DNA of 21,102 bases from Candidatus Pacearchaeota archaeon (GTDB taxonomy: Archaea; Nanoarchaeota; Nanoarchaeia; Pacearchaeales; GW2011-AR1). Both the position numbers and the translations under genes were made by a program. Under the pieces are notes generated by a model, which was not told the DNA's origin, made no database searches, and saw only the letters and a program-made list of their open reading frames with translations. The stretch covers positions 1-21,102 of the forward strand of contig NZER01000369.1 of assembly GCA_002690445.1 (NCBI GenBank), in the 5' to 3' direction. Position 1 is the stretch's first letter; each line of letters begins with the position of its first letter. Below, piece after piece: positions 1-7,163 of this stretch.

Positions 1-1062
1 AGGGTCTCCAGCAGCGCCGCTGCGAAAACCAATAGGATTCATCCATGATGTTGCCCCACCAGGATCCGCGATCTCTTCACACTGATCAGTCATCGCGTGA
101 TTGATCAAAATATTTTCACCGATCACGCAACCGTCAAACCAACTAGAAGCAAGACCAACATTGTCACCAGCTCCATCTTCGCTGATTACCGTTCCAATTC
201 CAACATTGCTTCTTTGAAGCGCATATCGAATTTTGGTGATTTCTTCTGAAAGATTCGTAGCGGCAGAAGGAGTATTCGTATCACCTGGATCACTTGTCGA
301 TGTGAATGAGGCAACCTTGTTCACACCAGCGATGGCAATCGATCCGGCTGGAACAACAATCCCACCCGCTCCGTCTGGTGTAATATCTAGGTTTGCATCG
401 GCTCCTGATCGAAGAGTGATTGCTCCTGTATCAGAAGCATCGCCGGTCTGCACTACAAGAGAATGGTTTCCCTGCGATTGGATCGTTCCGGTGCCGGTCC
501 CAGGTCCAACCTCAAGCGTACTCAACACATTCAATTCACCGTCTTGAGCCGTGAGAGATTCCACCTGTAGGTTGGAGAGGAGATTTCCTACTTCCTGATC
601 GGCGGTGTTCGTATAGAGAACTGCCTGTGCTCCGTTCGCCAGCACGTAATTACTTCCGCTACCAGCATTAAACGTGATCTCACGAGAATTCGTGAGAGAG
701 TTCTTCACGAAGAAAACGCGACTAGGGAAATCGCCAGAGTCACTGCCAAATATATCGATGATCGCACCACCTGCCCCGACATCTCCTCCGCCGTCCTCGA
801 AAACCACATACCGATAGCGACCCTCGTTGCCAGCAGCATCTTCCGCATCTGCCGTATCCATCGTGTACCAAGTAAGAGTTCTGGTACCCGAATTCCATGA
901 AGATGTACCACCTGGGGAGGTGATATCGAAGTCAAGAATGCTGCCGCCGAGTGCCTGCTCGATCCGTTTAAAGTTCTCATTCGTAGAACTTCCCCACGTA
1001 CCAGCCTCTAGCCCAGTGCCGATTAGCTTGATCTGATAGTTATCACTGAATGAAGTGGGCAT
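1..1062 (-). CDS. Tail fibre protein, N-terminal part (cut by window edge)
   Basis: The minus-strand frame is open from an ATG at 1062 to the window edge, giving 354 codons with no stop, so the C-terminus lies outside. Residues 1-45 contain the pattern GTGLEAGTWGSSTNENFKRI, an N-terminal motif common in phage tail-fibre proteins (Gly-Thr-Trp-Gly, then Thr-Asn-x-Asn-Phe and an Ile/Leu-Glu-Gln). The rest is Gly/Ser/Thr/Asp rich with short beta-strand-like repeats (for example DANLDITPDGAGGIVVP near residue 225), as expected of a fibrous beta structure. The ATG overlaps the upstream TGA by one base (TGATG), so translation is probably coupled. The likely role is host attachment on the virion surface. 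The fibre class is well supported; receptor and fold are unknown. Confidence 0.75.
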   Translation of the reverse strand, partial: MPTSFSDNYQIKLIGTGLEAGTWGSSTNENFKRIEQALGGSILDFDITSPGGTSSWNSGTRTLTWYTMDTADAEDAAGNEGRYRYVVFEDGGGDVGAGGAIIDIFGSDSGDFPSRVFFVKNSLTNSREITFNAGSGSNYVLANGAQAVLYTNTADQEVGNLLSNLQVESLTAQDGELNVLSTLEVGPGTGTGTIQSQGNHSLVVQTGDASDTGAITLRSGADANLDITPDGAGGIVVPAGSIAIAGVNKVASFTSTSDPGDTNTPSAATNLSEEITKIRYALQRSNVGIGTVISEDGAGDNVGLASSWFDGCVIGENILINHAMTDQCEEIADPGGATSWMNPIGFRSGAAGDP

Positions 1063-1487
1063 CAGGTTATCCTTAGAACTGCATCGCTGCTGTTGTTAGC
1101 AGGAAACTCAATCGTGAAATCTGCTCCAGTTGTAACCTTGTCCACACCAAAATCCAACACGCAGATAGAAGCATCGCTCGCGTGAGTATCGTTGTAGATC
1201 AACGCTCCGCGAACGGTAGTATTAAAATTAGCAGAAGAAAAAACCGCATCGGTCCAATCCACGTAGGCAATCTCACCAGAGGTTGAAATGGAGACTCCAG
1301 ATAGAGTCGCACCACCAGCCGTGTACCCAGTCCCAGATGTTTCATCTGTAACACTGTAAGCAGTGGTGCTTTCAGACAAGGAAGCAGAGCTAGTGTAAAG
1401 AGCCAGCTTGATCGTATCCGAAGATAGATCATGCTCGCCCTTCAATAGGCCGCTCTTGAACGAAGTGCAGACAGTCTGGGTAATCAT
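1062..1487 (-). CDS. Conserved phage virion protein, 141 aa
   Basis: The sequence has a pattern I recognise from many tailed phages: FKSGLLKGEHDL, then IKLALYTSSASLSESTTAYS, then GTGYTAGGATLSG, RGALIYND and a late VLDFG. Proteins of this type sit among head-completion and tail genes and are usually annotated only as structural. The composition is beta rich with no membrane segment. The start ATG overlaps the stop of the upstream adaptor gene by four bases (ATGA), and the stop shares a base with the tail-fibre start, so it is a coupled link between adaptor and fibre. A role in the tail or neck is inferred from position. Confidence 0.7.
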   Translation of the reverse strand: MITQTVCTSFKSGLLKGEHDLSSDTIKLALYTSSASLSESTTAYSVTDETSGTGYTAGGATLSGVSISTSGEIAYVDWTDAVFSSANFNTTVRGALIYNDTHASDASICVLDFGVDKVTTGADFTIEFPANNSSDAVLRIT

Positions 1488-2209
1488 CCAGACTCAACCT
1501 TCATTTGACCCTCTGAATACACATCAGAAGTCTGTCTTCCTTCTCCCAGATTCTTTAGCAGCGCCAAGCCTTCCATGAAGTTGTTCTGGTAGAGCTGGAC
1601 AATATCTGGCTCCCCCTTCATGAAGGTATAAGCCTGAACAAGAGATCCATAGAGAAGAACGTCTGGCATTGTCACCGATAGCCAAGTCTTGGTAGTAAGC
1701 GGGACAGCCGGTGTTGATCCACTGGTAATCGACTGAGCTGCCGTCTTGCCGTAGTAGTCAATCGTCAGTGGGTAGATCGCATCCGGAATTGGACCCATCC
1801 TAATCGTCACCGTAGGGTTCGATGTAACGACACTAGCCGAAGATACAGCGTAGTAGACGGGAAGTGCTTTATACGCAGCACTACTCGTCCCAGAATATGC
1901 TTCCAATAGAAAGTCATAATCCTTACGCAACAGATATCGAACCGGACCCTTCTCTACATCCTCTGCCGAAGCAGCCGTTTCACCAATTCGAACAGAAAGA
2001 ACATCGATCACTCCCTCTTCAAGGGCGTACTCCGCAGTCCCATCTGCCGTGACTTCAGCAATGTCACTACTCCAGAACGCTGGCATCTGAATAGACATGA
2101 ACACCTTGTCTTCCGCAGCAATGATGAAATCATTGATATGGGAGACAAATGTAGTCTCTGAGTTCTGGCAATAGTCCTGAATTGCCTGTGAGAGTTCAGA
2201 GTAATCCAT
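1484..2209 (-). CDS. Head-tail adaptor protein (SU10-adaptor-like)
   Basis: This 241-aa protein begins MDYSELSQAIQDYCQNSE and continues with a helix FIIAAEDKVF. It ends with a long helical segment (LVQAYTFMKGEPDIVQLYQNNFMEG, about residues 190-215). This arrangement, a short N-terminal helix pair, a beta-rich middle and a helical end, resembles the phage adaptor family named after Escherichia phage SU10, whose members sit under the portal and join the head to a short tail. The start lies two bases after the stop of the 75-aa gene. Family assignment is by pattern recognition; an adaptor role fits the gp4-like gene nearby. Confidence 0.6.
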   Translation of the reverse strand: MDYSELSQAIQDYCQNSETTFVSHINDFIIAAEDKVFMSIQMPAFWSSDIAEVTADGTAEYALEEGVIDVLSVRIGETAASAEDVEKGPVRYLLRKDYDFLLEAYSGTSSAAYKALPVYYAVSSASVVTSNPTVTIRMGPIPDAIYPLTIDYYGKTAAQSITSGSTPAVPLTTKTWLSVTMPDVLLYGSLVQAYTFMKGEPDIVQLYQNNFMEGLALLKNLGEGRQTSDVYSEGQMKVESG

Positions 2210-2211
2210 GG

Positions 2212-2439
2212 CTACGAAACTTTGTAGAAGTCCAAGCCCCTAGTCGCGGCACCTGTACCACGAGTCTTCGTTCGGACCCTCTTCTCTTCCACAAGACCAC
2301 CAGTCTGATACTTCTGAGTCTTCACCATTTCGACATCTGGATTCTCGGCTTGCATCTGGTAGGCGCGATTCACTCCCTCGTTCGTATAGGGAAGCTCCTC
2401 AACTACTTCTCCGGTCTTCTTGTTTTTCATTTGCGGCAT
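2212..2439 (-). CDS. Small phage protein with RGTGAATRG motif, 75 aa
   Basis: A short, highly charged protein. The first 40 residues (MPQMKNKKTGEVVEELPYTNEG...) are polar. Near the C-terminus residues 60-68 read RGTGAATRG, followed by LDFYK. Similar basic Arg-Gly-Thr-Gly-Ala-Ala segments recur in small proteins of many environmental phages, but no function is known to me. A strong ribosome binding site (GAGGAGGT) lies just upstream of the ATG. No membrane segment or signal peptide is visible. It sits between the zinc-ribbon gene and the adaptor gene, so a small virion component or assembly factor is possible; this is inference. Confidence 0.65.
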   Translation of the reverse strand: MPQMKNKKTGEVVEELPYTNEGVNRAYQMQAENPDVEMVKTQKYQTGGLVEEKRVRTKTRGTGAATRGLDFYKVS

Positions 2440-2449
2440 TTTTACCTCC

Positions 2450-2758
2450 TCAGGTAACCGTCACACTGTTTACATAGATAGGCATACTGAGCCCTGAAAC
2501 TGGATCGAATCCAAACTCATTTCGACTCGCCTGAAGCGCCTGATCCGGTCTCGGATTTCGCAACGCCTGCGGATCGCTAAAGGGCCATCGACCCACCTGA
2601 TACTGCGGTTGATCAGGATCCCAGCATTCATAACAGACCAAAAATCCAGTCAATTCCAGATTGACAACCTCTGCCTTCAGAGTGTTCAACAAATACTGGA
2701 ACCCGCAACGATCGCAGAACCCGATAGCCTTTTTGCCAGCAGCGTAGTTCTTTCCCAT
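2450..2758 (-). CDS. Zinc-ribbon-like phage protein, 102 aa
   Basis: Two Cys pairs, C15-x2-C18 (CDRC) and C42-x2-C45 (CYEC), are separated by 23 residues, a classic treble-clef or zinc-ribbon spacing. Around them are MGKNYAAGKKAIGFCDRCG and CWDPDQPQ, then SDPQALRNPRPDQAL. This combination recurs in small proteins of the head-tail region in environmental phages. Zinc binding is inferred from the four cysteines. The ATG overlaps the upstream gp4-like stop by one base (TGATG). Function is unknown; a structural or assembly role near the neck is suggested only by the neighbourhood. Confidence 0.7.
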   Translation of the reverse strand: MGKNYAAGKKAIGFCDRCGFQYLLNTLKAEVVNLELTGFLVCYECWDPDQPQYQVGRWPFSDPQALRNPRPDQALQASRNEFGFDPVSGLSMPIYVNSVTVT

Positions 2759-3519
2759 CAGTAACTCGGGATGTAGGGGACAAACCTCGCAGAGGTCTTG
2801 TCTCGATCCTCATCTGCTGCCTCTCGGAACAGCTCATCGTATTGCTGTTTGAGCATCTGCACTCTATCCACAACCTCGGGACGCTTGCAGGCAATGTGAT
2901 AGGCAAGTCCAGCCGCAAGCGGAGAAAGGAAACGAGCAGGGATGTCAGCAGTATTCGCAGCATTCTTGCCCGTATCCGATATTCTCTTGATCCTCCAGTA
3001 GACAATCTTGTAAGTGGTAGTCGAATCCGGAACGGGCCACAGCGTGATCAGATCATTCTGATTCACAGGGGCCACGGACGAGGTATCCCTAATTCCGATT
3101 CGCTGGAAATAATACTGAAGAGGTCTCCCTGTAGTGAGCTTGTTCGGTATCGTGGCGTAGGTGGGCTCAGAGATTCGACTCATGTGATAGTCGGTTTGCG
3201 TCGTAGCATTCCCATCATTCGTTCTGAGCACTACATCCAGAAGCGATATCGTATCGATATCGATCTTGTATGAAGCTGTGCCGCTCACCAGGGCATTGTC
3301 AGTTAGCGCAACACCACCAGAAGTCTCACTTACCTTTTCCTCTCCGATGGTCCACAGGTTAATCCCGCGATTCTGCCATTCGAGAGTGAGGAAGTTCAGA
3401 CTTCTGCGAGCGGTTCTCAAATCGTAGCCAGAGCGAAGCTCTAGGCCAGCGCGCTCATACGCCTCCTCGATGATCTCTCCAAAGTCGGGATTGAATGCGT
3501 AGGTGCCCTCAATAGCCAT
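2758..3519 (-). CDS. Head-tail adaptor, P22 gp4-like (tail accessory/DNA stabilisation)
   Basis: This 253-aa protein has an N-terminal helical region (EIIEEAYERAGLELRSGYDLRTARRSLNFL...WQNRGINLW, residues about 14-57), a beta-rich middle, and a C-terminal helical region (FLSPLAAGLAYHIACKR..., about 197-235). This is the pattern of the P22 tail accessory factor gp4 family, which binds below the portal ring after packaging and keeps DNA in the head. The start is an ATG 17 bases after the preceding stop with a purine-rich AGGAAG upstream. With the SU10-type adaptor and no tape measure, it supports a short-tailed phage. Family level is moderately certain. Confidence 0.65.
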   Translation of the reverse strand: MAIEGTYAFNPDFGEIIEEAYERAGLELRSGYDLRTARRSLNFLTLEWQNRGINLWTIGEEKVSETSGGVALTDNALVSGTASYKIDIDTISLLDVVLRTNDGNATTQTDYHMSRISEPTYATIPNKLTTGRPLQYYFQRIGIRDTSSVAPVNQNDLITLWPVPDSTTTYKIVYWRIKRISDTGKNAANTADIPARFLSPLAAGLAYHIACKRPEVVDRVQMLKQQYDELFREAADEDRDKTSARFVPYIPSY

Positions 3520-3536
3520 CAGGACTTCTTCCTGTA

Positions 3537-3827
3537 TTAGTCACCATTGCTTCGAATAGCCTCCAAGATGCTTTCGCTAGCCTGAGTCTGTTCATCTCTT
3601 AGATCACGAATATCTTCTTTGAGGTCACCAAGAAGAGACTTGTTGTATTCAACATCCGTTGCAACTCGTTCTAGCTTGATTTCTATTCTCGTTACATCAT
3701 TCTCAAAAGCAGCATCTGCATGTTTGGGTTCAGAGCTGTGCGAAACGGACAACAAGAAAGATGCACCAATCGCACTTCCAACAATTCCCATTCCGCTCCA
3801 AAAAGCTGTAGTTGAAACAGTATCCAT
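3537..3827 (-). CDS. Small protein with N-terminal membrane segment and coiled coil, 96 aa
   Basis: I choose the ATG at 3827, two bases after the upstream stop, rather than the in-frame start 15 codons earlier that overlaps the previous gene. Residues about 8-28 (FWSGMGIVGSAIGASFLLSV) form one hydrophobic segment. Residues about 45-92 are rich in Glu, Lys, Arg and Leu in heptad-like order (IEIKLERVATDVEYNKSLL) and probably form a coiled coil. This anchor-plus-rod layout is seen in phage holin- or spanin-type proteins and in small accessory membrane proteins. No lysis enzyme is visible in the window, so the lysis idea is only inference. Confidence 0.6.
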   Translation of the reverse strand: MDTVSTTAFWSGMGIVGSAIGASFLLSVSHSSEPKHADAAFENDVTRIEIKLERVATDVEYNKSLLGDLKEDIRDLRDEQTQASESILEAIRSNGD

Positions 3828-3829
3828 TT

Positions 3830-4210
3830 TTATGAATCCGTGTAGAAGAAAGTAATCGCATCTACGCAACAACCACCACCAGCGGATCCGGTATCACCGG
3901 GCTTTCCGCTATCCGATATCTCAAGATACAAACCACTGTCAAACAAGATTCCGTTTCCTCCTAAATCAACAGGCACGGAACCCTGCATTCTAAGTCCAGC
4001 CGCAAGATCCGATGCGTTGACAGCGAAACCGTACTTCCCATCCCCGGAAGAACTCCCGTTTTTTAGGATGATGGGTTTAACATCATTGGCTGTCGAAACA
4101 ACAGCTCGCCTTGCGACAAAACAAAGAAGCCTAAGACGGGATCCCTCGATAACAGAACTACCATCTGACAATTCCCAAAACGAAGATTTGCAGTATAGAT
4201 CTGAACTCAT
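3830..4210 (-). CDS. Cassette copy 2, type E paralogue (126 aa)
   Basis: This is the last gene of the second five-gene cassette. Its closest relative in the window is the type E gene at 5696-6058: both have YCK near residue 7, NDVK followed by KNGSS, and a late GNGILF/ANGILF, and both end at FFYT (here plus DS). It also carries the motifs shared by all ten paralogues: a NGSS turn about one third in and NGILFDSGLY about 30 residues from the end. It is beta rich with no signal peptide or cysteine pattern of note. The ATG overlaps the upstream TGA (ATGA). It is probably a virion surface or decoration subunit; that is inference from position and composition. Confidence 0.75.
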   Translation of the reverse strand: MSSDLYCKSSFWELSDGSSVIEGSRLRLLCFVARRAVVSTANDVKPIILKNGSSSGDGKYGFAVNASDLAAGLRMQGSVPVDLGGNGILFDSGLYLEISDSGKPGDTGSAGGGCCVDAITFFYTDS

Positions 4211-4584
4211 GTGTAAATCGTTGTGACCATCACCTGCAAGCCGCCGCCACCGGATTCAATCGTAACCGTTATATTCAAACCACCAGAAAACCGAACGCCG
4301 AGACCTGGAACTTCAATATAAGTCGTGGGATTTCTAACCCCAAGGGAAGTTGGGAACGCTATTGCGCCCACAAATGGCATCGCATATTTGATTCCAATAG
4401 GACCGGATGAATCTCCATCACGCCACTCAACGACTGCCTCTCCAGTTTGACCAGAACTCCCAATAGGCTCAGCAGAAAAACCACGCACCAAGGCTCCGGT
4501 CCCTATCGCAACAACTTGCGACGAAGTGGATCCAATCGCCGTAGCTTCAAACAACGAAACCTGGGCCTTCGACAGCGGTCTCAT
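4207..4584 (-). CDS. Cassette copy 2, type D paralogue (125 aa)
   Basis: The counterpart is the type D gene at 6055-6444. Shared features in order are VVAIGTGALVRGFS against IVAVGTIASLKGWS, an acidic-Gly turn (RDGDSSG against KEGGSTG), then EVPGLGVRFSGGLNITVTI against EAPSLGVRFDSGIYINVTI, and a C-terminal aromatic strand (TTIYT). This is one of the clearest pairs in the array. The start ATG overlaps the previous gene's TGA, and its own TGA overlaps the next ATG, so expression with neighbours is probably coupled. A small beta-sandwich virion subunit is the likely fold; function is unknown. Confidence 0.75.
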   Translation of the reverse strand: MRPLSKAQVSLFEATAIGSTSSQVVAIGTGALVRGFSAEPIGSSGQTGEAVVEWRDGDSSGPIGIKYAMPFVGAIAFPTSLGVRNPTTYIEVPGLGVRFSGGLNITVTIESGGGGLQVMVTTIYT

Positions 4585-4949
4585 GCTGTGTAGAACACCG
4601 TCAGTGAACAGTTCCGTATCACTGGATTACCAGCAGAATCTAACTGTTGAGAGCGAACGTACATTCCATCCACTATATCAATATAGGAATCTTCTGGAAT
4701 AACGGCAGAAGTTGGCATGATGTACCAACCAACCCCCAACTCAAAAAGTTTCGTTACGTTACTGCCTTCCCAAATTTCAAATCTCGTACTCACCGCTGTA
4801 GTCGTAACATTCCCTACAGCTAGGTGAAATCCCCTAAGCCAGAATTTAGTTGGAATAGTGGTAGTGGCTGAAACGGAAACCCATGCACTCTGAGCTTCAG
4901 AGGAACCCTCCCAGGTTTCCCCCCTAACGTATGAAACTAATGAAGTCAT
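4581..4949 (-). CDS. Cassette copy 2, type C paralogue (122 aa)
   Basis: I choose the ATG at 4949, which overlaps the upstream stop as ATGA and gives MTSLVSYVRGE; the frame stays open 32 codons further upstream but inside the preceding gene. The counterpart is the type C gene at 6441-6797. Both have an S-rich stretch followed by IPTKFWLRGF or LPTKFFLRGI near residues 30-42, an EG/DG turn, IIP or VIP followed by xxSY, and a final TVFYT or TIFYT. The D-G-x-Y element (VDGMYV) stands where other types carry GIxFxxG. A beta-rich structural protein is inferred. Confidence 0.72.
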   Translation of the reverse strand: MTSLVSYVRGETWEGSSEAQSAWVSVSATTTIPTKFWLRGFHLAVGNVTTTAVSTRFEIWEGSNVTKLFELGVGWYIMPTSAVIPEDSYIDIVDGMYVRSQQLDSAGNPVIRNCSLTVFYTA

Positions 4950-5353
4950 ACGGAACTGCCACCGCCCTGATACGTGATGGAAACAGACAGGACGCCGCCC
5001 TTCGAGGATGCCCCACCGCTGCTCTCGTCCGTTCCCTGAGCCCATATTCCATTATCAAACAGAATCCCATTCCCGGGAATACGAGGAAACAACTGCGGTG
5101 TTGTATACAAAGAAAGATTGCCACTCGTCTCCGGTTGATAGAAACCAACCCTGTATAGAACATCTCCGGACTGACCGTTCGTTAGAATTATAGAGCTTGC
5201 GCTTATGTTGAAGAGAGTGGTTGTATTCCCATAGGCAAACCACACCACGGAGTACAATCGCACACGCACACCCTCTGGCACCAATTCAAAGGCCGAAACT
5301 GCATCGGCAATGTCCCTGAGTTTGAATGTGCAATTTACGCCAGTCTGTCTCAT
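4946..5353 (-). CDS. Cassette copy 2, type B paralogue (135 aa)
   Basis: This pairs with the type B gene at 6794-7156. Both begin M-x-x-TG with a Cys at position 7 or 8, then ELVPEG-x-RVRL-x-S-x-VW, LTNGQSGDVLYRVGF against LTDGQSGTVRYRVGY, and GNGILFDNGIWAQG against ENGIVFSNGIWVQG, closing with SITYQG or SITFQG. The copy-2 protein has a longer Gly/Ser loop (about residues 107-120, ESSGGASSKGG) before the last strand. The start lies seven bases after the type A stop in both cassettes. Function is unknown; a surface-exposed beta subunit is inferred. Confidence 0.78.
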   Translation of the reverse strand: MRQTGVNCTFKLRDIADAVSAFELVPEGVRVRLYSVVWFAYGNTTTLFNISASSIILTNGQSGDVLYRVGFYQPETSGNLSLYTTPQLFPRIPGNGILFDNGIWAQGTDESSGGASSKGGVLSVSITYQGGGSSV

Positions 5354-5360
5354 CTCGTAT

Positions 5361-5684
5361 CTACTGATATAGAATCGTTATATAATGAAGCGTACTTCCA
5401 CTCGGAACACTGAACTCCAGCGAATCGTCTATGCGAACGCCGAGTGCTGGCATAGGAACATGAACCGGAACACCGCCGTAGGCAGGATACGCCCCCGAGT
5501 ACAGCTTAAAAAGTTCGTCGGATCCATCCAGCATCTGGATGTACTCCTTGATAAGCCCATCCGGGTTACTAGCCAATCCCGGGGAAAACGTGACGCCCTT
5601 CAGAACACAAGGACCATTCACAACGACTACCGTCTCGTTAGAAGCCGAATCAACGAAAAATGCAGATATATGCGTAGACTCCAT
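5361..5684 (-). CDS. Cassette copy 2, type A paralogue (107 aa)
   Basis: First gene of the second cassette, 11 bases after the end of the first. It pairs with the gene at 7164-7475: GPCVLKGVTFS against DPCTLKSIRYS, MLDGSDELFKLYSGAY against LLDGSTSLGNLLIGGY, PALGVRIDDS against PGLGIRFTDS, and ITILYQ against ITCVYQ at the end. The pattern x-G/D-P-C-x-L-x-x-I/V with a mid Asp-Gly turn and a late beta strand is familiar from single small structural proteins of environmental phages, often unnamed. The weak upstream ribosome binding site suggests translation depends on the upstream cassette. Confidence 0.75.
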   Translation of the reverse strand: MESTHISAFFVDSASNETVVVVNGPCVLKGVTFSPGLASNPDGLIKEYIQMLDGSDELFKLYSGAYPAYGGVPVHVPMPALGVRIDDSLEFSVPSGSTLHYITILYQ

Positions 5685-5695
5685 TACGAACAGTC

Positions 5696-6058
5696 CTATG
5701 TATAAAAGAAGACAATGTTATCAACACCTTCCTGCGATCCAGGGCCATCTCCAAATTCGAACCACAAAGAATCCGGAAACAAAATCCCATTCGCCCCGAA
5801 GTCTACTTGGGTAGAGGGCAAATTATTAGCATCCGCACCAGCACCATCATCACTCGGTTGGCATTGCTGAAAAGCTGCCTCGTACAGCTTGTCACCACTG
5901 GAACCATTCTTGAAAACAATGGACTTCACATCATTGATCGCTGTAATCTCCTTACCATGAACAATGATACCAAACAGAGTCACCCTCTTGTTAACAACTG
6001 TTACACCAGACCCGGAAGCTTCTATGGAAGCCGCTTTGCAGTAGAAGGGTTCTCTCAA
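5696..6058 (-). CDS. Cassette copy 1, type E paralogue (120 aa), TTG start
   Basis: The start that keeps full alignment with its partner (3830-4210) is a TTG at 6058, overlapping the upstream TGA as TTGA; there is no nearby ATG. Matches to the partner are YCKA/YCKS, NDVKSIVFKNGSSG/NDVKPIILKNGSSS, DFGANGILFPDSLW/DLGGNGILFDSGLY and the final FFYT. The rare start may lower its output relative to its neighbours. The protein is beta rich and acidic toward the end (FEFGDGPGSQEGVD). The role is probably structural, by neighbourhood. Confidence 0.72.
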   Translation of the reverse strand: MREPFYCKAASIEASGSGVTVVNKRVTLFGIIVHGKEITAINDVKSIVFKNGSSGDKLYEAAFQQCQPSDDGAGADANNLPSTQVDFGANGILFPDSLWFEFGDGPGSQEGVDNIVFFYT

Positions 6059-6444
6059 TTATACATTACCTGAATAAGAAACCTATCCGTTGTAGAAGGA
6101 GATGTAGCAGTGATCGTCACGTTGATGTAGATGCCACTATCAAATCTAACTCCAAGACTTGGAGCCTCGACAAAAACAACAGGACTACTCATCCCATCCT
6201 GGCGCTCTAGAAAGCTTGTGATCCTTGTCGGACTCAAAGGAGCCGCATAGGAGAACATCGTACTCCCAGTAGAGCCACCCTCCTTGAAATCCAATAAAGC
6301 AGTTGCTCGCGTATCCTCTGCATCACCGATGTCTGTAACCGACCATCCCTTCAAAGATGCAATCGTACCTACGGCAACAATCTCTTGTCCGCCGGTTGCA
6401 GTCTTTATGAAGCTAAAAGTTTTCGCTGGCTGTAATACAGTCAT
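6055..6444 (-). CDS. Cassette copy 1, type D paralogue (129 aa)
   Basis: I choose the ATG at 6444, which overlaps the type C stop as ATGA and gives MTVLQPAKTFSF; the frame is open 16 codons further upstream, but only inside the previous gene. It pairs with 4207-4584 across IVAVGTIASLKGW, an acidic-Gly-Ser turn, SLGVRFDSGIYINVTI and a closing MYN where the partner has IYT. The C-terminal SPSTTDRFLIQVMYN contains the last predicted strand. It belongs to the same ten-member family as its neighbours; virion location is inferred. Confidence 0.75.
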   Translation of the reverse strand: MTVLQPAKTFSFIKTATGGQEIVAVGTIASLKGWSVTDIGDAEDTRATALLDFKEGGSTGSTMFSYAAPLSPTRITSFLERQDGMSSPVVFVEAPSLGVRFDSGIYINVTITATSPSTTDRFLIQVMYN

Positions 6445-6797
6445 GTATAAAAGATTGTTACGTGGCTCCCAGCACTGCTGGCAGCACTCCATTCGTAATA
6501 CAATCCATTGTCTACTTGAGTATACGAATGTTTAGGAATAATCGTTGAAACATGATTTATCAAAGGAGAAGACGGAAATCTCCAGATCCTGCTACCAGTT
6601 CCAGACCCACCATTGTACTCACCATCGTAGATATCAAGATAGATCTGATTGGTTCCAGCGTAGATATTTGAATTAAAGACTTGGATTCCTCTGAGAAAAA
6701 ACTTAGTCGGCAAAGAAGAAGAGAACAGAAAGGCAGTGTCTGCTGCCTCTGCCCCGAGGGCACCAATACTTTCAATATTGATGTAGGAATCCATCAT
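6441..6797 (-). CDS. Cassette copy 1, type C paralogue (118 aa)
   Basis: The start is MMDSYINIES; the first ATG overlaps the type B stop as ATGA. It pairs with 4581-4949: SSSLPTKFFLRGIQVF against TTTIPTKFWLRGFHLA, a DG turn (IYDGEYNGG), IIPKHSY against VIPEDSY, and VDNGLYY near the end followed by VTIFYT. It is rich in Ser, Gly and aromatic residues, like many exposed beta-sandwich phage proteins. No catalytic motif is visible. Confidence 0.73.
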   Translation of the reverse strand: MMDSYINIESIGALGAEAADTAFLFSSSLPTKFFLRGIQVFNSNIYAGTNQIYLDIYDGEYNGGSGTGSRIWRFPSSPLINHVSTIIPKHSYTQVDNGLYYEWSAASSAGSHVTIFYT

Positions 6798-7156
6798 ATC
6801 TGCTTCGGTATTCCTTGGAAGGTAATCGAGGCAGCTTGAATCCCAGAACCCCTACCCTGTACCCAGATACCATTAGAAAAAACAATTCCATTCTCTGATA
6901 TATCGCAAGCTGGAAACTCAGCAATGTGATTCTGCGAGGCGATTGCAGCAAGCTCGTACCCAACCCTGTAACGAACTGTACCCGATTGACCATCGGTCAA
7001 CTGAACACCTGACGTAGCGCTAAGACCGTCTCCGAGCTGCACCGGAATCCAAACCAAAGAATGCAGGCGTACACGATTTCCCTCCGGAACCAACTCTGTA
7101 TTCGTTGTAGACGCTACGGGCTCTGCATAGGCACAGGCCAATCCTGTAGTCTTCAT
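6794..7156 (-). CDS. Cassette copy 1, type B paralogue (120 aa)
   Basis: The start ATG is seven bases after the type A stop, with AGGAAA as a ribosome binding site; the same seven-base gap occurs in cassette copy 2. Diagnostic segments shared with 4946-5353 are ELVPEGNRVRLHSLVW, LTDGQSGTVRYRVGY, ENGIVFSNGIWVQG and SITFQG. It is the strongest of the five between-cassette matches by eye. Length and strand pattern fit a small single-domain beta protein. A role as a virion decoration, fibre or neck subunit is possible and unproved. Confidence 0.78.
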   Translation of the reverse strand: MKTTGLACAYAEPVASTTNTELVPEGNRVRLHSLVWIPVQLGDGLSATSGVQLTDGQSGTVRYRVGYELAAIASQNHIAEFPACDISENGIVFSNGIWVQGRGSGIQAASITFQGIPKQI

Positions 7157-7163
7157 CGTTTTC

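Noticed and set aside
705..980. Minus-strand 91-codon frame at the left end
   Set aside because: It is a shadow of the tail-fibre frame, which runs unbroken from 1062 to the window edge.
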